The notes under the pieces are model-generated. The model did no database searches and had not been told where the DNA came from. It saw only the letters and a program-made list of their open reading frames with translations. From contig PS015018.1 of the NCBI GenBank assembly GCA_048213135.1, positions 176,462 to 206,871 of the forward strand: a stretch of 30,410 nucleotides of DNA, given 5' to 3'. A program made the translations under genes and the position numbers. Position 1 is the first letter of the stretch; each line of letters begins with the position of its first letter. This stretch comes from Reclinomonas americana ATCC 50394. Its lineage: Eukaryota > Jakobida > Jakobea > Jakobida. Below, piece after piece: positions 1-8,934 of this stretch.

Positions 1-1
1 G

Positions 2-374
2 TCACTGCTCGCCAACAACGAGAATAGTTTGGCCGGTGCGCTGATGCAAGAGCGCAAGGAGCGCCAGTACGGTGCGCATCACGTCCGCAAGGCGCTGGAG
101 CTCACCGACGACGAGTACGACGAGCTGGCGAAGCACCTGAAGGTGGAGGTGACGCACACGGAGCGCGGTGTGCACCTCTCGTCGGCCATGCCGGAGGGCG
201 AGGCACTGCTGAAGGCGCAGCAGATTGCCAGGCAGGCGGCGCTGCGTGCGGCCGCTGGCACCCGTGTTTCCACGCCCGGCCACTCTGTCGGCAAGTTTAC
301 TCCGCCCGATGTGGAAGAGATGATCAAGGAGTGGGCTGTTTCGTACGCGCTTCTCTTCCTGTCGACCGTGCGCT

Positions 375-415
<41 letters not shown>

Positions 416-2388
416 TCTCGCACTCGCTAAGAAAATGGTGGTGGACTCGCTGCTGGAGGAGAACAATCAGCGCGCCAAGGACTACCCCGATGTGCTCACG
501 CTGACAACCGATTTGCCGTACGCCTACGTGGGCACGTCGGTTGTGACGGGCGATTTCAACGGCGATGGAGTGGTGAGTCTGAGACGACACAGTTCCTCCC
601 TTTTTTGCCCCCTTTGTTATCGTCACCTCTGCACCTCACAGCTGGAAATGGCTATCGGCGCCCCGGGCATCAGCGGACGCGACCAACCGAATGTCGGTGG
701 CGTGTTCATCATGTCCACTGGCAAGATCCAGGGCCGTCAGGCGATCGACCTCGCCACCCCCACTCTCACCGGTGGCAATGTGACGTCGGCTCGCTTCGGC
801 GCCTCGATGGCCGCTCTCGACTTCAACCTCGACGGCATCACCGACCTGGTGGTATCTGCGCCGTCCACGGGCCCCGGTGGCCCCACCAATCTCGACGACC
901 AATACCCGAAGCAGTACATTGGTGTGTGTGTCTTTCTCTCTCCCCTTCACTTTCCCGCAGCTGACGCTCACCACCCACCCACCAGGTCGCGTGTTTGTGT
1001 ACCTCGGACGACGCGGCAAGGGCCTCGTTGATCAGCCTGACATTGTGATTGACGGCGGCTTCTCGACGGAGACTGCCACCAACCTCGGCATCCGACTGGT
1101 GGCCGGCGACGTTGACGGCGACAAGCATGACGACCTGCTGATTGGTTCGCCGTACTCGCAAGTCGGTGGCGATCGCCGTGGTCGCGTTAATGTTGCGTGG
1201 TGTGCACGCAACCGCAAACTAAGAAGCGTTCTCAGCGTACTTCGTGCACTGTCAGATTTTGCTGTCGTCGGCAAAGCGCACCGCCGGCACCATCACTCTG
1301 GCCACACAGAGCGACTGGTCTGCCACCGGCAGCGTCGATCACGAGTGGTTCGGCAACGACATGACTGTGGCCGAGGATGACAGCGGTACTCGGTGAGGAG
1401 AATGTCTGCAGCGCGTGCGCGTGTCTCTCCGTTCCCTCCATGCCTGACTTGCTTTTGCCGTCAGCTACGTCATTGTTGGCGCTCCTGGCGCCCGACCAGC
1501 CAATGACACGCGCATGCAAGCCGCCGGTCGCGTGTACGGCTTTGCATACGGCAGCTCGACAACTGCCGGTACGTGAGAATGCATCAACAGTGCACGCACA
1601 CCAACGAGTGAGCCTCACGCTTCCACTCTTTGCACAGCGTTCACTCTCTCGGGTGGTGATCCGCAAATCATGGTCGGCCAGTCGGTGTCCTTTGGCCGTC
1701 TCGGCAGCAACAAGGAGCCGGTGCTGGCCGTCGGCGCGCCGTCGTACACACGCGCCAATGTGATTCAGTCGGGTGCGGCCTTTGTCGTCCGCCTGAACGG
1801 TCTGCGAGGAGATCAGGTGTGTGCGCCACCGTTTGGGAAGAGCACTGCATGCTGTGAGACTCATCCTCCGTGTCGCCGCAGATTCTGATTGCGGGCGGTC
1901 GCGTTTTCTCGGGCGTGCGCGCGACACTGTTCGGCTTGCAGCCGTTTGCGCGCTTCGGCTGGCAGCTGCAGTTTGCCGATTTTGAGGGCACTGGCAACTC
2001 GGATCTGGCCGTCAGCGCACCGTTGCGTCTGTCGAGCCCAGAGGGTGCCGACGAGGGTGCCATTTACGTGTGGCGCTCAACGAACTTGGCGCTGAGCTCC
2101 GGCACCAATGGCGCACTGTCGCTTACGGCCGACTTGCGAGTGGAGGACGACGTGCGAGTTACGTGTTGGCGCATGATTGTTCATGCCTTATGTTGCACTG
2201 CTGTGTTGACACTTGCTGGTTGCATGTAGGGCGGACGCTTTGGCAAGTTCGCCACCGTGGCCGACGTGGACGGCTCGGGTCGCGCCGACCTGGTGGTCTG
2301 CGCCCCCTACGCCTTCGATCCCGACCTGGTCGACAAGCCGCACGCGCGCTACACTGGCCGCACGCTCATCTTTGCCGACCCGCTGTAA
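2..2388 (+). CDS. FG-GAP beta-propeller protein, GPI-specific phospholipase D-like (5' end outside window)
   Basis: Exons 2-337, 432-572, 642-921, 986-1191, 1256-1392, 1465-1568, 1638-1816, 1882-2151 and 2230-2388 join in matching phases and end at TAA 2386-2388. The protein carries about seven FG-GAP blades with Ca-binding DxNxDGxxD-type loops: GDFNGDGVLEMAIGAPG, ALDFNLDGITDLVVSAP, GDVDGDKHDDLLIGSP, YVIVGAPG, a degenerate fifth blade ending in LAVGAP, FADFEGTGNSDLAVSAP and VADVDGSGRADLVVCAP. No transmembrane segment follows the last blade, which argues against integrin alpha. The charged helical region before the propeller suits GPI-PLD, where a zinc-dependent phospholipase C domain precedes it; that catalytic domain would lie upstream of the window and is not seen. 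Family knowledge: GPI-PLD cleaves GPI anchors outside the cell. The first donor (GTTTCGT at 338) is the least certain boundary. The FG-GAP assignment is firm; the GPI-PLD name is an inference. Confidence 0.75.
380..411. repeat. (AC)n microsatellite in an intron
   Basis: About 15 AC units within the first visible intron (338-431) of the FG-GAP gene, making it longer than its neighbours. Confidence 0.95.
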
Positions 2389-2546
2389 TTCATAACTTCG
2401 AGAGAGGAAAAAAACAGAAAGCCACACTAGCAACTCCTGATCGTTGCTGTAAGTGATGATGCTTGATGAAGGGGAATGAAGTCGTTTGTTTGTTTGTTGT
2501 GAGGCAGAGTCGCTTGTCCTGCGCCTCGCACTTTCCGATTTCGCGC

Positions 2547-4393
2547 ATGTCGCGAGTATGCAGTGTGCTCGTGTTGCTGTTCCTGGCGCTCTCCACATGC
2601 GCTCTTGGTGAGCAACTGCGTGAACGCTTGTCCTTATAACACTCACACACACTCACACAAAAGCTTACGCAGCGGAAAACACCATTGGCGCGTCCGACAG
2701 TGTGCTGCTCAGCTCGGTGAGGAGAGCACACGCGCGCGCATTCTCCTCCCTCCCTCTCTCTCACTCACACACACACTCTCTCTCACAGGCCTCCACCACT
2801 CAGCTCATTGATGCCGATGCACCACCTCTCATGCAAGGCATTCCCCGCCACCTGCACCAAATCTGGCGGCCGCACGCCAGTGCGCTGCAGACAGAGACCG
2901 GGGAGATGCCCGCGCACGCGGTCGAGCTGACTGCGCGCTGGAAGCAACTGCATCCGGGGTGGTCATACACGCTGTGGGGCGTGCAGGAGTGTGCGCAACT
3001 CTTGGCAGAGCACTACCCTGCGCTGGTGTCCGTGTACCTGCAACTATCGGCGTATCCCATTCAGCTGGTCGACATTTGTCGCTTGCACGTGCTGCATACG
3101 CTTGGTGGGGTGTACGTGGACATGGACATGCTGCCGTACCGATCGCTGGAGTTCCTCGTTGGCTCCACCAAGGTGTACCTGCCGACAGAGCCGGGACGCT
3201 CTGCTGAGAAGCACACGCGCGGGGTGATTGTGTCGAATGCACTGATGGCGGCGCCGCCCGGCCACCCGCTGTTGGAGCGTCTGATCCACGGTGCCATTGC
3301 GAAGCTGCAGAAAGGGTTGCCGGTACAGTTTGCCAGCTGGACGTTCATCTTGGAGACCACTGGTCCCTTCCTCCTCGGCAGTGTTATTGAGGAGGACGAC
3401 AGTGGTGTCCAGCTGCTGCATGCGGCGTACATGATGCCGATGTACTACGAACACATTGACCGACTGTGTGCGACAAACGATCTTGCGCGCTTCGCCGCCA
3501 TCACCTACGGCGCCTACGCCGTGCACCTGTTCGAGGGTAGCTGGTGGCGTGATGCAGTTCAACCGCAGTTTACTTGCCCGGGCCTTGTGCACTCACTGCC
3601 GCCGCCTCCGTGGCCGGTGGCGCCGGTCAACGACACGACGAGGGAGCCATCGCCTATTCCTCGCCGTCTGCACGTCATCTGGAATGAATCGCCCGAGTCG
3701 ACGCGTCTGGTCAACTTCCTGCAGCGGTTCCGTGATCTGCATGGCGCCGACTGGGAGATTCTGGTGTGGACCGACGAACTCATGCTGTCGGTGATGGAGG
3801 CGCACGCGCCGCCGGAGTGGTTGACGCTGTTTCGCAGCCTCCGCTACTCCATTCAGCGGTACGACATGTTCCGGTTGGCGATTGTGGGGCTCTACGGCGG
3901 TGTGTACCTGGACGTGGATGTGGAGCTGGAGCGCTCATTCAACGAGCTGCCATCGTACGTGACGGCGTTTTTCCCGTGCGAACGTGTGCTGAGCGACACC
4001 GAGTTGCTGCAGCAAGGTGTTGAGGCACGTGACGACACGCGTCTCGGCAACTACGCGTTTGGCGCCACCGCCGGCCACCGATTCCCCTTTTATGCGTTGC
4101 GCCGCATGATGGAGCGAATGAAGACCGAAGTGGAGGTGGCGGCGGAGATCGAGTTCGAGAGCTGCGTGCTGAACAGTACTGGATCCGGCCTCCTGACGGA
4201 CGTGTATCGAGAGTACATGGTGGCGTGGCTCGATCAACCGGCACTCGACCTCGAGTTTGTCACCGTCCTGGTGCCTGACCTCGGCGTGGAGGCGCACTGC
4301 CAGCACGAGGTGGTGCGTGGTGTCGTGCCGTGCCGCATCGGCATGTTTGGCCGCCACCTGGAGGAGCGATCGTGGTTGCAGGAGGTGCTGTAA
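2547..4393 (+). CDS. Secreted protein with tandem GT32 (DXD sugar-binding) glycosyltransferase modules
   Basis: Exons 2547-2607, 2673-2716 and 2789-4393 give 569 residues. The start is chosen because it opens a clear signal peptide (MSRVCSVLVLLFLALSTCAL) split by the first intron. Module one begins near residue 52 with IPRHLHQIW and has the DxD motif in GGVYVDMDMLP near residue 146. Module two begins near residue 324 with IPRRLHVIW and has GGVYLDVDVELER near residue 410. These are the hallmarks of GT32 enzymes (Och1/alpha-1,4-GlcNAc-transferase type), which use nucleotide sugars and Mn2+ bound by the DxD in the Golgi lumen. Both modules keep their DxD, so both could be active; acceptor and donor sugars cannot be read from sequence. 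The second intron (2717-2788, 72 nt) has no in-frame stop, so retention would keep the frame. The gene follows the FG-GAP gene by only about 160 bp on the same strand. Confidence 0.85.
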
Positions 4394-4398
4394 ATAAA
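4393..4398 (+). terminator. Poly(A) signal AATAAA overlapping the GT32 stop codon
   Basis: AATAAA begins on the last base of the TAA stop of the GT32 gene. The convergent methyltransferase gene ends only 34 bp further on, so the 3' UTRs are very short or overlap. Confidence 0.5.
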
Positions 4399-4427
4399 AA
4401 GACTAGAAGATTTACTATTGCGATTAT

Positions 4428-6483
4428 CTATTCGTCGTCGTCGTCGGCATGCCACTTGAGTGGACCAAAATTGCACTCGTCCAGCACCGGTCGCCAGAGC
4501 GGGCTGCCGCGGCGGATCGCCAGCAAGTCTTGCGTGCAGAATTTCTTAAAGTCGTCTCCCATGTCGAGCGGCCGATTGTGCATTGCACAGGCCTCGAAGA
4601 CGTCCTGCGTGGACACACGAGTGAGACACGGGGGATGGAAAAAAGGCAAGAAGCAAACAGAGTCGACACACCTGCCACCAGAGACCACCAATGGGCATGC
4701 ACACACCGGCACCGATTATAAACACGTCAAAGTCGCGTTCGTGGAGCCAGTCGACGAGATCTCGCAGCTTCGGCGTCCGCAGCGTGCCCACCGAGCGTGA
4801 GTGCGCCGGATCGGATGCCCACGATCGGCCCTCGGTGTACGCAATTCCTGTGAATTCGTCGTTCCAGTAGATGCCGTACTCGAAGGAGAACATGTCGACC
4901 TTGTTGCGACGGATCAGTCGTTCCATGCCCTTGATCACATACGAATCCCATCCTTCCACGTCGATCTGCGCAGCAAAAAAAAAAAATGAGTGAGGAGTTC
5001 TGCCAGGGTGGCCTGGCCGAGACGGCGTTGGATTCACCTTGATGTAGAACAGCTTCGTGTCGCCGGCAAGCAACGCCACGGCGCGTTCGTCACTCTCCGC
5101 AAAGTGATCCAACGAGACCACCGGCGTCCACATTGTCGGTCTGTCGGTAATACCAAACGACTGGTCGAGTGGCGTCGGCTGCCGCATCCTGCACCGGTGG
5201 ATAGAGTCAGCATGGCACCAACGGTGGCTCTTGCCGAGAAACTCACATGAGCATGCCGGGGTTGTTGGGATCCACGTTGCCGTACTGCGCACAGACGTGA
5301 GAAATCGATGAGACAGCAACGACAACCAACAACGACCACGCACCGTGCCAACTGTGCTGTACATTGGCTGCGCATCGCTCTCCTTGTCGCCGAGAGCGGT
5401 AAGCAACGGAGTCAGTCGCCCAGGTGGCAACTCGGCCGCCTCAGCAGTCAGCGTCTCGTACTGCGGCTGGAATGGCTCGAACGCAAACACACGCACGTCG
5501 TGCTTGCCAAAGGCACGCGCAAAGAATACAGCGTCGGAGCGATCGGCCGCCGTCTCCTTGGCCTTGATGCCGGCCGCCGAGTCACCGGCGCCTGTGCGTG
5601 CGTGTTGTGTGAGATGAGAAGAAGCGCAGGGGATCCGGAAGGGTGGTGGAAGACGCACCCACGTCGACAATGATCGGTGGTGTAAACTGCTCACGCTGCT
5701 CCTGCGAGAGCGCCAACGACGCGTCCTCGCGCAATCGCCGCCACACTCGACCCAGCTTCGCATGCAGCGTCTTCAACGGCGGTCCGTACGGACTCGTCGG
5801 CGAGTTGTACCGCAAACATGACACAGCGTTGGCGTAGAACCAATCGCTCAGCGTGTGCTTCCACCGCAGCACCCGCTGCTGCTGCCGCACCGCACTCGCC
5901 ACACTCTCCGGAACCTCTGCCAGTGTCCACTCATCGATTCCCGCGGGAAGTGGCACGCGTGCAGGCCTCGGCACTGATCTCAGGCAGCTCTCACTCGCCT
6001 GCAATGCAGCACACACACACACAGAGACGAAGAGTGAGGAAGGAAAAAACGAACTTGCAATCTGCGTCACAGACCTCGCGCGCTTTCTCCATTACACTGC
6101 GTGCGGTCTTGTCAATGACCTCGTCCACTGTGTAGTGCTCCTGCAACACAGCGTGCTCGTTCCACATGTGCGTCGCTGCATACATGCAACGCGAAGTTTT
6201 GAGAGTCGCGCACTCCTTCTTTCTCTTTGTGTGTGTGTGTGAGCGCACCTGCTTCCGTTGCACTGCGGCCCATGAGAAGAAGTGTGGCTCCTCTGTCATC
6301 GCCGAGTCGGAGCAGCGGAATGTGCACAGTGTCGACGAGGTCGACGGCCACAGCTTGCGACTTCCACATTTCCTCGACGTCGCGGTCTTTGTCGACCCAG
6401 CGCGTGGTGGCGTGGCTGTTGGCGCATACCACCACCACCAGCAGTGTGGCGAGGGCGACGAGGAGGGCGGTCACAAGTCGCAT
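4428..6483 (-). CDS. FkbM-family (Methyltransf_21) methyltransferase, secretory-pathway type
   Basis: Eight exons, read on the minus strand: 6483-6249, 6175-6075, 5998-5659, 5591-5344, 5284-5247, 5188-5038, 4965-4672 and 4604-4428, totalling 527 residues. The N terminus MRLVTALLVALATLLVVVVC is a signal peptide or signal anchor. Around residues 221-228 the spliced sequence reads IIVDVGAGDSAAG, the SAM-binding motif I, split by an intron inside a glycine codon. It is followed by VFAFEPFQPQYETL, and then by FYIKIDVEGWDSYVIKGM near residue 371, the typical FkbM order (DxGA, FEP, IDVEG). FkbM enzymes are SAM-dependent O-methyltransferases; eukaryotic members with a signal sequence probably act on glycans or other secreted substrates, but this substrate is unknown. 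The exon 5284-5247 is only 38 nt. The junction 6075/5998 (donor GTCTGT) is the weakest. The C terminus ends in an acidic DDDDE run. Confidence 0.85.
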
Positions 6484-6485
6484 TA

Positions 6486-6969
6486 ATGTATTGTGTGGGA
6501 CAAGTTGTCGTCCTCTGTCTCGCTTTGTCTTTTGTGCTGTTGCGAGAGAGGAGAATGGAGGAGATGAACGATCCGGCTGCGTATGGACCTATGGGTCCAC
6601 TCGGTCCGCTTGGACAGCTGGGCCCGCTTGGTGAGGGAGATCGCAGCTTGCTTGCTTGCTTTGCATTCTTCCTTGTGTCTCATTGCTTGCAAAAGGTCCA
6701 CTGGGACCGCTTGGTAAGAGACACCCGGCCTGCCAGTGTACGTGTGTGCATATGTAGTTGCTTATAGTGTGTGTGTGCTTGCAGGCGAGCTTGGTCCGCT
6801 TGGTCCTCTTGGGCCTGTTGCTGTTCGTTTTTGTGTTATTTCTGAGTGCGCGTTTTCTTCTTTCGTTGCTTCTCACGATCAGCAGGCGGTCAACACTGGT
6901 GTACACGTGTACGAGGAGACGCTGAATGCCGGTGTGCAGGCCACCAAGGACATTTGTGATGCGCTGTGA
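6486..6969 (+). CDS. Small collagen-like Gly-X-Y repeat protein with N-terminal hydrophobic segment
   Basis: Exons 6486-6630, 6696-6713, 6785-6822 and 6886-6969 give 94 residues. From the first ATG the protein opens with MYCVGQVVVLCLALSFVLL followed by RERR, a signal peptide or type II anchor. Spliced, it contains eleven uninterrupted Gly-X-Y triplets (GPM, GPL, GPL, GQL, GPL, GPL, GPL, GEL, GPL, GPL, GPV) around residues 36-68, then a non-collagenous tail with VNTGVHVYEETLNAGVQATK. Two introns split glycine codons after the first base, and one exon is only 18 nt (two triplets). An alternative start at 6555 would drop the hydrophobic segment. The first ATG lies two bases from the divergent start codon at 6483. 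The function is unknown; an oligomerising surface or secreted protein is a guess. The last intron (6823-6885, 63 nt) has no stop and could be retained. Confidence 0.6.
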
Positions 6970-7748
6970 TTCACGAGACGAGGGCGTGAATCCGGACACC
7001 TCGTTGCGAGAAGTGGTGGAGTGGAGGGGGAGAGGGAGAGGGAGAGGGAGGAGGTAGTAGGCGTGAGCTGGAGCAATGTATAGCAGCTCGGAGAACGAAG
7101 GGAAGCATGCACCAGTCACAGTGACAGATCTCCTCTTGTACTGTACATGTGTACAGATCTCTCAGCGCAGGGCGACTGCGTATGTATATGGACGTACCCG
7201 CTCTTCTGCCATAACCTCTCCTCTCCTCCGTCTTTTTCCTGCGGGGAAGACCAGTGCACCAGTCGCAAGAATTGTTCGTCGTTTGTGAGAGTTTCCCGAG
7301 GTGCTGGCGTGAAAAGGCACTTGCTTGTCGCCTTCTCATCACTAACTCTGTACGCGTGGCGTCGTGTCACCCACACGCACGAGGAGACAGCAGCCCGTCA
7401 TTCTCCTTGTCGATATTCGCGATCGGGGCCTCGCTTCCATTTTCAGCTGTGTCTCCAGTCGGTTGTCGGCGTCATCATGCACGGGTATGAGGTGTGCCCA
7501 CTGCTGCGCTGAGGCAACTGACAGCAACACCCATCGCTCCCTGCACTCGCCTCGTGCTGCACCGCCAATTTAACACGCAGCTGTGCACCTGTATCGCAAT
7601 ATCATGGTCAGGAGCAGAGCACTTCACCGCTCTCTGCAGTGCACGCTCACATCACTTCCTTCTCCTTCTTGCAGCTCATCATCTGGATTTCTTCATTGTT
7701 CATCGATTGCGATTGCTGTCCCCTCTCTCTCGTCTCCCCCCTCGCACT
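6970..7748. other. Convergent intergenic region, no gene recognised
   Basis: This lies between the 3' ends of the collagen-like gene and the NmrA-like gene. It holds a G/A-rich purine tract (about 7021-7055, GGGAGA units). There is a short self-complementary stretch near 7139-7155 (TACTGTACATGTGTACA) and CT-rich runs near 7660-7740. Several short open frames occur, but none has splice support, a domain or a convincing start. Confidence 0.5.
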
Positions 7749-8693
7749 TTACGCCATGAACGCGGTCTTGTTGCGCTGCAGCCAACTGTGCAGTGTCGAG
7801 CGGCGACCGGTGAGCGCCTCCACATCGGGGTACGGCGTCTCGATGCGCGCAGTGCCGTCGAGAACGTGCGGCAACAGCGCCTCCACAAACTCGATTTCGT
7901 AGTCCGGCACGCCCGCGCCCTTCATGCCCTGCGCCGCCTGCTCAAACGGCACCTGCACCACCTCGATCGGCTTGCCCAGGGTCGCCGCCAGCAGCGCGCC
8001 AAAGTCCGCGTACGAGAAGCTCTCGGGGCCCGACACATGCACCAGGTGCAGCTCGTCCTCGTAGCCGGTGCTGACCGGCGGCGGGTTGCGCAACAGCGCC
8101 GCTGCCGTGTGGCCAATATCGTCGGGGTCGACCACCGCCATGCGCTTGTCGCGCATGGGCGTGTAGATCGTGCTGCGAGCCTTGACGCTGTTGGCGGCCG
8201 CGAGGAAATTCGACATGAAAAAGCCGGAGCGCAGCACCGCCGCGTGGTGCGGGAACACCTCCGCCGCCGTGCGTTCCACCGACCCGAAGTCCAAGTCGAA
8301 CCGCGGGTGCGGGTGCGCGGCCGTCCACGACCCCGCCACCACAATGTCAATGACCTTCGCCACGCGCGCGGCACGGATCATGCACTCGGTCATGCGACCG
8401 CGGTCGGGGTGATGCGGGGTCACCAGGAACGCGCCCTGCACACACGCCAGTGCCTGTGCGATCTTGCCCTCGTCCTCGGCATCGTCGCACACGCGGCACT
8501 CGATGGCGCGCGGGTCAGTGTTCGAAAAGCGCGCGCGGATCTCAGCCGCGCGCTCTTCTGAACGCACAATGGCCACAATCTGGAACTTGTCCGCGTGTGG
8601 CACCATGGCCTCCAGGAAGGCATAGCCCGACTGCGACGTCGCGGGGTACACGGCCACAGCGGGCTTGGCGGGAGCGGATTGATACGAGCCCAT
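7749..8693 (-). CDS. NmrA-like NAD(P)-binding (atypical SDR) family protein
   Basis: A single exon of 314 residues, one of very few intronless genes here. The N terminus VAVYPATSQSGYAFLEAM sits where NmrA/atypical short-chain dehydrogenases carry the GxxGxxG nucleotide loop, but here only the last glycine is kept. A basic residue after the second strand (AIVRSEERAAEIRARF) would suit NADP(H) binding. Later parts match the family: GAFLVTPHH after strand 4, IVVAGSW, LRSGFFMSNFL near residue 160, the DPDDIGHTAAALL segment, and a C-terminal substrate lobe. NmrA-like proteins are often redox sensors or reductases without the Tyr-x-x-x-Lys catalytic pair; no YxxxK pair is evident at the usual place. 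The lack of introns among intron-dense neighbours could point to retroposition or horizontal transfer, but codon use looks similar. Confidence 0.8.
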   Translation of the reverse strand: MGSYQSAPAKPAVAVYPATSQSGYAFLEAMVPHADKFQIVAIVRSEERAAEIRARFSNTDPRAIECRVCDDAEDEGKIAQALACVQGAFLVTPHHPDRGRMTECMIRAARVAKVIDIVVAGSWTAAHPHPRFDLDFGSVERTAAEVFPHHAAVLRSGFFMSNFLAAANSVKARSTIYTPMRDKRMAVVDPDDIGHTAAALLRNPPPVSTGYEDELHLVHVSGPESFSYADFGALLAATLGKPIEVVQVPFEQAAQGMKGAGVPDYEIEFVEALLPHVLDGTARIETPYPDVEALTGRRSTLHSWLQRNKTAFMA

Positions 8694-8934
8694 TTCTCTG
8701 CATGCGAGCGGAGAAATTATTTTGTGAGTTCAACTGGCCGAGAAAGAGTGGGGAGTAGGGGGGAGCGGCGGTGCACACACGTGCATGCACGAGAGAGAGA
8801 GAGAGCACATGAGCGCAAGACGCAACGAGGAAGGTGGAACGAAAGCAAATTGTGAGTGCGGGACACGCGACGTCGCCGCTTTCCAAAAGGAGAGTTTGCG
8901 TCAGCGCGTGTTTGTTGTTGCGCTAAATATTTAC
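8694..8934. promoter_or_regulatory. Divergent intergenic region between NmrA-like and Rh genes
   Basis: The two start codons face away from each other across 241 bp, so this must hold both promoters. A GA-repeat (about 8791-8806) is visible. No clear TATA box is seen. Confidence 0.35.

Noticed and set aside
2-2388. Integrin alpha subunit
   Set aside because: The protein ends right after the last FG-GAP blade, with no stalk, transmembrane helix or GFFKR-like tail.
7342-7530. Minus-strand 62-residue frame with a hydrophobic start in the 7-kb spacer
   Set aside because: No splice or domain support, no promoter or poly(A) context, and composition typical of random GC-rich frames.
7494-8561. Long plus-strand open frame opposite the NmrA-like gene
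   Set aside because: Arg/His-rich shadow of a GC-rich gene. The minus strand encodes a recognisable family.
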